Source: Atkinsonella hypoxylon (lineage: Eukaryota > Ascomycota > Sordariomycetes > Hypocreales > Clavicipitaceae). Taken from it: 26,614 bases of DNA. The notes below the pieces were generated by a model, which was given only the letters and a program-made list of their open reading frames with translations, was not told the origin of the DNA and did no database searches. Of this stretch, positions 9,767 through 20,153 are shown one piece after another (the stretch's first letter is position 1; each line of letters starts with the position of its first letter). The stretch lies in contig JFHB01000307.1 of NCBI GenBank assembly GCA_000729835.1, forward strand, positions 1-26,614, written 5' to 3'. The translations under genes and the position numbers were made by a program.

Positions 9767-12117
9767 ATAGAGCAACTTTAGAAGAAGCTTAATAGAAAAA
9801 ATTATATTTCTTTTACTAATAAAGAACTTAAAACTATATACTAATTCTATAAATTTTACTACTAAAATCTAGATTTCTAGATTTAAAAAAAGGATCTTAT
9901 ACCTTAGAAAAAAAGAAGCTTACTACTTTATTTTACTTACTATAAATTTATTAATAAACAGCTTAAATTATATAACTAACCTAAGCTAATAGAACTACCT
10001 TCTTACTAGAATACTATTAATACTTCTACAGTATAGTAGGTATAGAGATAGGTTAATAGAATTATTAATAAGGCTAAATCTACTAAACTTCTTATAGATT
10101 TACTAATAGTAATACTAGAAGGAAAAGCTAAGGCTAGATTATTTAGATCTAATAGCTTAAAAGACACTATTTATAAAGCTAGTGCTAGTTCTACCTAGGA
10201 TATTAAAGGAAAGTAAATATAGAGATCTAGATTTACACTACTTATTAAGAACTTAAATCTATTAGATTTACCTTAAACTACTAAGAAGAACTTACTAATT
10301 AAAGAACTAGCTAAAATCTTACTACTTTTATAAGCTTACTAAAGGTTTTATACCCTTAAGCTAAAGTATAAAGTAAAGAAAGCAGTAAAGCTACTTAAAA
10401 AAGAGAACCTTTTACTAAAATAGCTTATAGGTTTTTCTATAGAAATTAATAGGTAACTTAGTAGAATTAAGGGAGAATTAATTAATAAAATTAGTAGATT
10501 ATAGAGAGAATTAAACAATAAAATTACTACTCTTTAAGTAAAGCAATAATACTTAGCCTAAAAGATAGAGATTACACCTAAGCCTTAGAATAAATATAAT
10601 AAATAATACTATACCTAATAAGGCTTCTAGCTTAAGGATTATAGATAAAGAGCTTTTAATCCTTACTTACCCCTAAAAAATAACTAAAACTAGAAGTAAG
10701 GTTAAAAGTAACCCCTAAGTAAAGGAAACTATATAACGTAAGGATACTCTAAATACTCTAGTACTTTTCTAAAAAAATAGAAGCTACTATAATTTCTAAA
10801 GAATCTATTAGAGTAATACTACAACAGTAAGGCTAAAAAGAGCTAAAATACTAAAAAAGACTAGAATTAAGTATTTAGTAACTTTAAATATTAGTATATA
10901 AATTAATAAGCACTATACTATATTAAAAATAATAATCTCTAGCTAAATCTAGTAGATAAAAGGCTAGATCTATATTAGAAACAGAATAACTAAGGTAATA
11001 TATAGTTCTAAACCCCTAAGGAATAAATAGATTCTATATAGAAAATTACTAATATTAGTTACTTTAAACCCTTTAACAATAGAAATATCTATAAGCTAAT
11101 TTTATATAAAGGAAAGCACACTATTTTCTACAATATAGAGCTATAGATCTAAGCTGTTAAAGACTACTATAGCTATAGTGTAATTAACGCCTAAGAAGCT
11201 ATTTATATTAAGCTCTAAACCCTCTTTAAAGGGAATATATTAATATAGTATAAGTAGCATCTAGATTACTATAAAAAAATAGCTATTTTTAGCAGTTTAA
11301 ACTCTATTTACACTACTATCTATAAAGAATTTAGTATATAGATCTAGAATATAATAATATAGCTAAATTTAGCTAAGTTTATAGAGTAAAATATAATTAA
11401 AGAAAAATTATTTAAGGAATTTACCTCTAGAGTATTCTAATATACCTATATAAATAGTAAAACTATAGATCTTTAGCTCCTTTTAAGACTCTATTATAAG
11501 CTATACTTAGGATTACAATAGCTATACTTAATTCTAATAGTAAAAGACCTAAGATCTATATATATTACTATAGTAGATAATAAGGTTAAAGATCTATAAG
11601 AATACCTTAAGGATCTAGAAAAATAATAAAAGTTAGAAAACTATAAGGAAGGTACTAATGCTTACTACACTTAGAGTAAATCTAATAGTAAGAACTTTAA
11701 AAATAATAAAGCAGCTTAAGGTAACTAAGCTAACTAGAATAGAAGCAATAGTTAATTTTAGTTCTAACCTCTATTCTATAAAAATTACTAGAATAATTAT
11801 ACTTAATACCTACTGTAAAACTAAGGGAATTAGCTGCTAAGAGAGCAGTAACTCTAGCCTTAGTAGAACTAGGATTTAGAGGCTAGCTAGAATTATTAGC
11901 TAAAGCTACAGTATCCTTAGCAGCTTTAACGTTTTTAACAATAGAGCCTACTATAGAATAATAAGGAATATACCTATATAATAACGTTTAAAGATAAATC
12001 TAACTAAGAAGACTATAAGAAGTACCTTAAAAGCTATAGATACTAGCTAATAGAAGAAGAAGAAACAGTTAATGCTAAGGAACTACTAACTAGCCTAGAA
12101 TCTAACTTTATTAAAAC
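9767..12117 (+). pseudogene. Gypsy gag and pre-protease region, 5' segment of gag-pol
   Basis: The frame can be followed from about 9767 (ATA GAG CAA CTT, possibly a mutated ATG) to the copia insertion at 12117, about 780 codons with many TAA/TAG that read sensibly as Gln, Trp or Arg losses. It is Lys-, Asn- and Gln-rich. A clear heptad-type coiled coil lies at about 10370-10550 (RIKGELINKISRL and neighbours), and a basic Asn/Gln-rich stretch at about 10600-10720. Stops are densest at about 11700-11980. Near the end, KELLTSLESNFIKTYFAKSK reads across the insertion into 20154. No CCHC knuckle is visible, but RIP turns Cys codons into Tyr, so its absence proves little. This is Gag by position and layout, not by a named motif. 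Confidence 0.7.
12113..12117. repeat. Target site duplication AAAAC, left of copia copy 2
   Basis: AAAAC directly precedes TGTTAAAAATAAG and is repeated at 20149-20153 directly after the 3' LTR end. A perfect 5-bp duplication confirms both element ends and genuine integrase-mediated insertion. Confidence 0.92.
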
Positions 12118-12812
12118 TGTTAAAAATAAGCTACCCTGTATAGCCTATTTTTATGCCTACTAGTTGCTCTATCACGTGACCCTTATTAGGTCTTGTTACG
12201 TTGATTTTTGGTAGAGATATCGCTGTTACTAGATGCGAAACATCTAGAATCGACTAAGGCAAAGTTGCCTAACCTATAGTTAACTTTAACAGCGATTTTC
12301 TCTACAACTAGTAATGGTAGAAATTCAAGAAGTATACCATTTAAAAGCTAAGAATTAGGGCTTTCTAATAATATAATTGTTGGATAGAGTTGCTTATAAG
12401 GGTTGCTTATTATTAGTGAAATTTGTTAAATTGTGCATATAGGTATCTCGTTTATATAGCTGTAAGTTAGTTTTTTTATTTTTATATAGTAAATCTTTTT
12501 GCGGAAATTATAAAGTAGCCTACAAGCCCCTTCTAGCGACTACAGCCCGCTAATATAGTTAGTAGGTCTATAAGGGACTAGAAAGATTTAAGATTCTACT
12601 CTTACTAAGTTCGTTATAGCGCTCTCAATATAAAGATACTACTATTACAGTTATCTATTGCCTCTACGTAATCTATACTATACACTACAGCTTAATTTAG
12701 GCCGCTGCTGCTTCCACTACATAATAATTGCTAGGAGCAATTATAGGTGCTAAATCTAAGAGACCACTACCCTCTTAGATATCTAGTTCTGTAATCCCTA
12801 TTATTTTCAATA
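12118..12812 (+). repeat. 5' LTR of copia copy 2 (695 bp)
   Basis: It starts TGTTAAAAATAAG after the target duplication and ends TTTTCAATA before the primer site. It has kept CACGTG (12173-12178), a 78-base branched dyad (12219-12296) and TATATAG (12483-12489). Its length equals that of the 3' LTR once the solo LTR insertion is subtracted. Confidence 0.94.
12219..12296 (+). other. Branched dyad (cloverleaf-like) in copia U3
   Basis: A perfect 10-bp outer stem, ATCGCTGTTA (12219-12228) with TAACAGCGAT (12287-12296), encloses two perfect hairpins: CTAGATG/CATCTAG (12229-12247, 5-base loop) and AGGCAA/TTGCCT (12257-12270). The outer arms are flanked by AGAGA and TCTCT. All copies in the window keep it with few changes. 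In the 3' LTR of copy 1 some pairs become G-U through transitions. It lies upstream of the TATA motif, so in RNA it would appear only near the 3' end of the transcript. Confidence 0.6.
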
Positions 12813-12827
12813 GGTTATAAGCCCAGA
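12813..12827 (+). other. Primer binding site of copia copy 2 (half-tRNA type)
   Basis: GGTTATAAGCCCAGA abuts the LTR and matches the initiator tRNA-Met anticodon-arm complement except for one G-to-A change. It keeps the CCC that copy 1 has lost. Confidence 0.75.
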
Positions 12828-13751
12828 AGACCTATCTGCAAGCTAGTAGCCCGCTGAAAATCTACTATTGTGTACTGTATTACCCACTAGAAGCTATATT
12901 GAGACCTACGCTAGCAGCTATTGCTGCTATTAGTAGCTTGCTGGAAGCTATTAATACCTGCTGCACATACATCGCCAGCCACTATACTAGTGTTTTTATT
13001 CTGCCCACCCTGTGCCTCCTGCACTCTATACACCCTATACATACACACTTTTGAAGCTATTCTTAATAGCTAGGTTCTATTGTTGCGCAATATCAAAATA
13101 TACACATCTGCACACATTACATTCGCACTGTAAATCGTTTTATTAGGCACTGCTTAATTAATTATTTCTATTAAGAAATAAGCTTAGCGCTGCACTGCAT
13201 TGCTTGTTGTTGTGCTATTATCTTGTATATTGTGCACCCTGTGCACCTCTGTTAGTAGCTATACTACAATTTGTAGTGCACGCCTAACAGCTCTTATTGC
13301 GGATATTCCTATGTTTTTAGTCGCAAAATCAATTTATATAGTAATCCTACTGGTTAGGATTTTAAAGTGGAAATTAGCTAGATATCCCTAAATTAGCTGT
13401 GCCTAGGTCTCCACTGATTTATTAGAACCTAATTAGAGAAGAATCTCCTGAATTTTTTGGCTAAAAATAGCTAGAACCTATGTTTTTGTGCCTCTTACGA
13501 CCGCTTGTTAATCTAGTCTGCTATACAAATTGTATGCGTATACAGATCGCGATATAACGCAGCCTTTAGAGCCTGTTATACCTATTACGAAAGAAATTAG
13601 AGAAAAATCTCAGTATAATTTCTAAAGATATAGGGCACTTCTAGCCTATATTTAGTAAGAATTATTACTGTTATTTACTACTATTTCCACTGTAATTTGG
13701 CTATAATTAGCTATAAAGAGCGTTAAATTAGCTATATTTTAAACCCTTAAA
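12828..13751 (+). other. Long untranslated leader of copia copy 2
   Basis: This is the counterpart of the copy 1 leader. The dyads are kept at 13055-13071 (AGCTATT/AATAGCT), 13142-13158 (one C-to-T in the right arm) and 13162-13181 (TTATTTCT/AGAAATAA). The GTTGCGCAAC palindrome is broken by one transition at 13081-13090. A 63-codon open frame at 13200-13391 is not preserved in copy 1 and is not considered a gene. Confidence 0.6.
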
Positions 13752-16700
13752 ATGGCACCAAAAGGAACAGGCAAGGGAAAGAGCACAAGCCCTAAACGGG
13801 GTAGTGGTTCTAGTACACTAGCTACAGCTGCTGCTACTAGCTTTCCTAGTCTAGCTAGATCCCCCCCTTAGCCAGTAGATTCCTCTTCTAATGAAGAAGA
13901 TTATACAGCTAAGAAGGCTCTAAAAGAAGCTAGATTAGCTTCTGAAAGAGTAGTGTAAGTCTATAATATACAAGCTGATCTAAAAGCTTAAATGGATAAG
14001 CAACAAGAGACCCTAAATAGATTTATTAGGTATAGTGAAGCAAAACAAAGCTAAAATAAAGGTAATATAGCTGATTTACTAAGTAAATTAGATACTATAA
14101 TTACATCTATAGGTAATCTCTCTATAGGGTCTCCCTCTAAGGTAGTAGATCTTGTTACTTCTAAAAGAGCTTCTAAAGTCTCTTTTAAAGCCCCTAAACC
14201 TTCTAGTTCCTCTAATAGTGCTACTTTTCTGCCTACTTTTAATGAAGGCACTATAAAAGAGCTAAATAAGAAGGTCTACTTAATTCTAGAGGCTGCTAAG
14301 GTAAAAGGCCCTAAAAATTTTAAACAATAGAAGCAAGCTTTAACTATTTAATTTAGAGCCCTAGGATTCCCTTAATTTATTAATAATCCTAGTATAGCTA
14401 ATACTTTAGTAGATTTAGAACAAGCTATTATCCTTATAATTATAAGAGATAGTTGCTAATCTAGACCTTAAGCTGCTATAAGCTAGCATAAGTCCTCTGT
14501 AGATGCCTATAACGTTCTAGTTAGGCAATATTTATAGAGTGCTAAAATACAACGTAGTACGCTATATACTAGTTATTACAACTTATTGTTTTCGAACTAT
14601 AAGGGATCTTTAGAGGCCTTTAATGCTAAATTTAATAATTTACTAGCTAGATTACAGCTCTATAGTGTAGCTATTAATCCTATTAACTAGGTAAATTATT
14701 ATATTAATGCTTTAAAGAAGACCTTCCCTAGCTAGGCTAAAAGGCAGCAATATTCTATTAGAGCTGCTAGAGCATAAGGTCTATCTGTAAAAATGCTGAA
14801 TTTACAGTTCCTTATAGCTGATTTATTAGAAGAACAAAGAGATAAAAGCTTCTCTATATCTAAGGCTCTTAGTTATAAAGCTTCTAATTCTAATGGTTCT
14901 AATAATAAGGCTAATTAAGGAAAGAATCCTCCTAATTAGAAGAAGAATTCTAATTCTAATTCTAATAATTCTAATGCCTCTAAAGAAAAAGATATAGATA
15001 AAGCCTTAAAGAATAAGAAGAAGTAGAAGGGCCGAAGAAGAAGTAACAAAAATTCTAGGAATAAGGATAGAGAAGCTGCTTTTGCTATAGGTTGTTATAA
15101 CCTATCTACTAGCAACCAGGATACTATAGAATCTAATAATTCTAGCAGTTCTAGTAGTAATAATTCTTACGACTTAGATACAGAATCTACTACTAGTGAT
15201 ACTAGTACTACTAGTAATAATACCCCTTCTTTTAATTACTCTAACGGAATAATTAAAAACTCCTTACTATACGATATAGGTTCTACCTGTTATATAGTTA
15301 ACAATAAGGCATTTTTTAGGACTTTTAAGCCTATAAAAAAGGGTAAAACTGCGCCTATTGCTACTGGAGGAGGTTCTATTTATCCTAAAGGACAGAGAAC
15401 TGCTGTATTCTAGGTACTAGTTAGTATAAATCCAGCTAAATATAGACCTTTAGCTCTAAAGGATGCTCTATATTGCCTAGGTTTAGATACCAACCTAATT
15501 AGTGGTCTAAAGCACTATTTAACAGGGGGCACTCTCCTTAGAAATCAGCTATTTCTAGCTGATAGAAGCTGCTGTAGGCTTCTAAATCCTAAAAAGCATG
15601 GTTTCTTCTTACAGCTTAAGGGGCAAGAGACCCCTAGAGTGTGTAAAAACCACGTAAATCTCTCTTATATAGGATTTAGTAGTTATAATAGCAATTATAA
15701 TACTAGTTATCCTATAGAGGTTCAAATCCCTTAACAGCCTAGTTTTAATCCAGAGGAATATAGCCGAATCGAGGAATTATCTAACTTTAAAGAAGAAGAA
15801 GCAGATAATACCAATAACAATGCTATAGAGCCATTAGCCCTAGTTCCTAAACGGGCTCCTAGTTAGATTCCTTCTAATAACGGGGATTTAGAAGGTCTAA
15901 ATCCTAAGTTGCTGGATATTGGAGGAAATAGCTGTCTAGATCCCTTAAACGAGGCCCGTGGTTCTCAAGAGATCTAGCAAGATAGGGAGCAACAGGAAGC
16001 TAGCTCTAATAATAATTCTAGTAGTAATTCTCCTACTACTGCTTCTTCTTCCTATAAGAAGCTCTTAGAATTAGCTGCTACTTAGCACGTTAGATTAGGG
16101 CATATAGGACTCCCTTTACTAAAGAAGACTGCTTCTATTACTAAAGGTATTCCTAATTTTACAAAAATCAAGGAAAAGGATTTTAACTACCTAGCTTGCA
16201 ATTAAGCTAAAGCTATTAGAAGACCTAGTAAGTATGCTATTCCTAACCCCCCTAGATGTTTAGATATTATAGAGGGAGATACCATTAAGATAGAGCCTAT
16301 ACTGCACAATAAGAGGCCTCTAGTTCTTTTTCTAATTAATAGAAAATTACAGTATAAGTAGTCTTTTAATCTAGCTAATAAAGAGGGTTCTACTCTTTAT
16401 AGCTGTATTAAAGGCTTCTTTAAGGAGTTAAAGAACTAGTATAACTGCTACCCTAAACACCTTTATTTTAATAGTAGTACAGAAATTAATACTAGGTTGT
16501 AAGCTTAGCTATCTTCTAAGGGTATTTGCTTTAGCACCTCTTGCCCCTATATTTATAAACAGAATAGGCTAATAGAGAGAGCTATAAGGGTACTTCTAGA
16601 CCGTTTGCGTGCTACCCTACAGTGGTTATAATTACCTCTATATCTATAGTCTTACATCCTTCCTGCTATAGTGGATTTAGTTAATACTACTGCAAATAGT

Positions 16701-18983
16701 ACTAAACTACTAAGTCCTAAACAGCTATATCTAGCTAATTTAGAGCCTTCTAAGACCTATAAGCCTAATTTTACTAAAATAAGGGCTATAGGCTCCTATT
16801 GTAAAGTTCTAATTCCTTTAGAACAACAATCTAGGTTGCAGAAGCTAGCTAAAAGAACTATTCCTAGTAGACTTTTAGCTACACTAGGTTCTAATATATA
16901 TTTAATATACATCTCCTCTAAACGAGCTGTTATAAAGACTAACTTCGTTAAAATTATAGAAGGAATAGGTTCTATTTTATAGGGCATCCCTAAGGTTCCT
17001 ATTGGTTCTATAGTGGATAATCCTTTAGAGGGAGAAATTAATAACTAGCAGCAATTAGTGGATAATTATACTCTTAAGTATCCTTATCCTAGTTATCTAG
17101 ATGTACTAAATTATCCACTAGAACCTGTAGATTAAGCTCTTCTACTAAGCAACCCTATAGAAGCTATAGAGGCCCCTAAAGCCCCTATACCTATAGAAAC
17201 ACCTATAGAAGCTACTATAGAAGCTAAAGCTAATGCTGATGCTATAGATTTAGATGGAGACATATTTTCCTTAATTAAGGATCTATGCTTTAAGGCAAGG
17301 ACTAAAGCAGCTATTACTTCTAATAGTAATAAGGATAAACTTCCTAACATATAGAAGCAAGCCCTAAAAAGCTCTGCTAAGCAGCATTAGATAGAAGCTA
17401 CCTATAGCGAATTTAAGCAGCTATTAGCTGCTAGAACCTTTAAATTTATAGGGAAAGACTAAGTACCTAAGGGCTGAAGAGTTCTAAAGAATAGGCTTAT
17501 TTATAGGCTTAAAAAGGATAAAGAAAATAATTCTATTAAATATAAGGCCTGCCTTATTGCTAAGGGATTTATACAAATAGAAGGTTAAGACTATCTAGAG
17601 ACCTTTGCTGCAACTAGTATTCCTCCTAGCTAGCGTATATTATTAGCTCTTGCAGCTTTTAATAACTAAGAAGTTAAGTAAATCGACTTTATAGGAGCGT
17701 TTTTAAATAGCAAGCTAAAGGAAGCTATTTATATAGAAATCCTAAATAGATTCGTTGAATTTGCAGAGTAAGCATCGCTATTAGTAGCTAAGCTACTAAA
17801 AAGCTGTAATTACAAGCCCTCTAAAGAGCAGGTAATTAAGCTAGAAAAATCCCTCTATAGTCTAAAGTAAAGTCCTAGAGAATAGCAGTAAATTCTAACA
17901 GAATTACTTTAAAAGCATAGATTTAAACCTCTTATATTAGACCCAGCAGTCTTTTATAACCTAGCTACATCTATATATATTGCTACTTATGTAGATAACT
18001 GTCTTCTAATTAGGCCTAATTTATAATACATCAATAAGCTTAAAAAGCTACTAAATTAAGCTTATCTAATAGAAGATAGAGGACCAGCAGAATTCTTCCT
18101 AGGCGTTTAAATCACCTGTAATAGGTCTAAAAGATCTATTAAAATCCATTAATCTTAATATATCCTTAAAGCTCTAGAAAGATTCAAAATGCTAGATGCT
18201 AAGCTAGCTTCTATCCCTATATAGCTAGGAATTCTAAAGCAACTAGTTACAAAACTCCTCTTAAAATCCGATTATAAGCTTTATTAGAGCATAATAGGCA
18301 CTATAATGTACTTAATGTTGCTAACTAGAGCTAATATTGCTTTTTCTGTTCAGTAGCTATCAACCTTCCTAGCTAAGCTCTATATAGAGCACCTAAATGT
18401 CTCTAAGCACCTCCTAAGGTACTTAAGTGGTACTAGAAGCTTTGCTATTATTTATAAGCATTCTATACCACTAGGGTCTTCTTCTAAAGCTTCTAGCTCT
18501 AAAGAAGTACTTAAGACCCTCCTTAGTTATTGCAATAGCGATTTTACTAGTAACAAAATCTCTTCTAAATTAACCTATACTTATCTATATAAGCTAGCTA
18601 GTGGACCTATTAGCTGGAAATCGAAGAAAGCTAGTACTATTGCCCTTTCTACCTTAGAAGCAGAATCCAATGTATTATTAGAAGCTATTAGGGAATTAAA
18701 GTGGCTCTACAGCCTTTTTAAGGAGATAAAGCTGCCTTTAACCCCTCCTATTCCTATTAGGTGTAATAATTAAGGCGCTATAGTTACTGCTTACAACCCT
18801 ATGTTGTATAGTAGAACTAAGCACACCCTTTTAAAGTTTAACTACATTAGGGAAAAGATTCGTAAAGGTATAGCTAAGGTTAGTTATATTAATATAAATT
18901 AGATGCTAGTAGATAGCCTAACTAAGCCTCTTACTATCTAAAAGCATTAACAATTTATTAAGTTACTAGAGCTTTCTAGCTAG
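13752..18983 (+). pseudogene. Copia gag-pol polyprotein, RIP-inactivated (copy 2)
   Basis: From ATG 13752 to TAG 18981 there is a single frame of 1743 codons with RIP-like stops only. Domain order is as in copy 1. The protease motif here reads YDIGST, so the catalytic Asp lost in copy 1 is retained. The Asp of RT motif A (QIDF in related proteins) is also retained near 17688, while copy 1 has Asn. The RT box is YVDN, as in copy 1. Gaps between the copies seen by eye are multiples of three (for example 9 bases extra near 15798, 9 fewer near 15678), which fits protein-level selection before RIP. The Trp codon after FNN in RT is TAA here and TAG in copy 1. The longest stop-free run is 16671-16982. 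Confidence 0.93.
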
Positions 18984-19197
18984 CTTATAAAAGCAATAAA
19001 AACACTTAAAAAATCGAAAAACAATAAAAACAATTAACAATAACTAGTTATATTTAACTATAACTACCCTGGAATTGCTGGAATTAGTTATATTATTTAG
19101 TTCTATTATTAGTACTATATTTCGTTAGTTAATTCTAACTTAGATATCCTTTAAAGGAGCTAAGTTGCTTATAGAACTAGTTACTTCTTACATTTCT

Positions 19198-19205
19198 AGA
19201 GGGAG
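19198..19205 (+). other. Polypurine tract of copia copy 2
   Basis: AGAGGGAG lies directly before the TGTTA start of the 3' LTR, identical to copy 1. Confidence 0.85.
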
Positions 19206-20148
19206 TGTTAAAAATAAGCTACCCTATATAGCCTATTTTTATGCCTACTAGTTGCTCTATTACGTAACCCTTATTAGGTCTTATTACGTTAATTTTTAGT
19301 AGAGATATCGCTGTTACTAGATGCAAAACATCTAGAATTAACTAAGGTAAAGTTGCCTAACCTATAGTTAACTTTAACAGCGATTTTCTCTATAACTAGC
19401 AGTGGTAGAAATTCAAAAAGTATACTATTTAAAAGCTAAGAATTAGGGCTTTTTAATAATATAATTGTTAAATAGAGTTGCTTATAAGGGTTGCTTGTTA
19501 TTAGTGGAATTTGTTAAATTGTGCACGTAAGCGTCTTATTTATATAGCTGTAAGTCGATTTTTTTGTTTTTATATAGTAAATCTTTTTGCGGAAATTATA
19601 AAGTAGCCTATAAGCCCCTTCTAGCGACTACAGCCCGCTGATATAGTTAGTAGGTCTATAAGGAACTAGAAAGATTTAAGATTCTACCCTTACTAAGTTT
19701 GTTACAGCGCTCTCAATATAAAGATACTACTATTACAGTAGTCTATTGCCTCTACGTGATCTATACTATACACTACAGCTTAATTTAGGCCGCTGCTGCT
19801 TCCACTACATAATAATTGCTAGGAGCAATTACAGATGCTAAATCTAAGAGACCACTACTGTTACGGTGGGATCCGACGTAGGTTTATCGGAAGTAACGAT
19901 AGGTTGTTGGATTCGACAGGTCATGCAATGATTCGTGAGAGGAGTCGTAAGAGTTGCTGTAAGGAGCATCTAGTAATAGTATTCTGGTAAATGATGGTTG
20001 ATTGTTCAACCTAACTACCTAAGTGTTGCTTCTGACTACTTATACATGATTGCGGTCACGTGCACTAGTGACCTACGGGTCTGTATGATTATCCCGTAAC
20101 AACTACCCTCTTAGATATCTAGTCCTGTAATCCCTATTATTTTCAATA
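19206..20148 (+). repeat. 3' LTR of copia copy 2, interrupted by a solo gypsy LTR
   Basis: It starts TGTTAAAAATAAG and ends TTTTCAATA before AAAAC. Subtracting the 243-base insert and the 5-base duplication gives 695 bases, equal to the 5' LTR. It is one of the most decayed LTRs here; for example the E-box reads TACGTA and AGCAATGG has become AGCAGTGG. Confidence 0.93.
19859..20101 (-). repeat. Solo gypsy-family LTR, nearly free of RIP
   Basis: TGTTACGGTGGGATCC at the left and TTATCCCGTAACA at the right are inverted termini. The flanking 5-bp duplication ACTAC is at 19854-19858 and 20102-20106. It is 243 bases long and visibly richer in C, G and CpG than its surroundings. Relative to the LTR at 9453 it lies in reverse orientation. 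It contains the dyad GGTCAC/GTGACC at 20054-20073 around CACGTG (20057-20062). No internal gypsy sequence remains, so it is a solo LTR formed by recombination between the LTRs of an inserted element. Confidence 0.95.
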
Positions 20149-20153
20149 AAAAC
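20149..20153. repeat. Target site duplication AAAAC, right of copia copy 2
   Basis: This is the exact match to 12113-12117. Removing 12118-20153 restores one continuous gypsy frame. Confidence 0.92.

Larger units (their letters stand above)
12118..20148 (+). mobile_element. Ty1/copia LTR retrotransposon, copy 2 (complete, in gypsy gag)
   Basis: The element spans 8031 bases, 7783 without the inner solo LTR and its duplication. It has the same organisation as copy 1, both LTRs at 695 bases, intact ends and a perfect AAAAC duplication. It interrupts the gypsy gag-pol frame. Like copy 1 it is heavily RIP-mutated. Many stops sit at the same codons in both copies, although each is a separate insertion event, so RIP probably hit the same preferred sites in parallel. 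Confidence 0.94.

Noticed and set aside
11658..11840. 60-codon + strand ORF in gypsy gag
   Set aside because: It is in a different frame from the gag-pol frame that can be followed on both sides. It is open by chance in a stop-dense stretch, though a small frameshift here cannot be fully excluded.
12219..12296. Functional tRNA gene
   Set aside because: It has tRNA size and a branched fold, but the outer stem is 10 bp. There is no T-loop GTTC consensus, only two internal hairpins and no recognisable anticodon arm.
13200..13391. 63-codon ORF in the copia leader
   Set aside because: It is not open in copy 1 and has no ribosome or coding evidence; it is a chance frame in a leader rich in TGT and TTG.
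16796..17350. Minus-strand ORFs of 63 and 72 codons
   Set aside because: Both are shadows of the copia integrase and linker region on the + strand, where the protein frame is clear.
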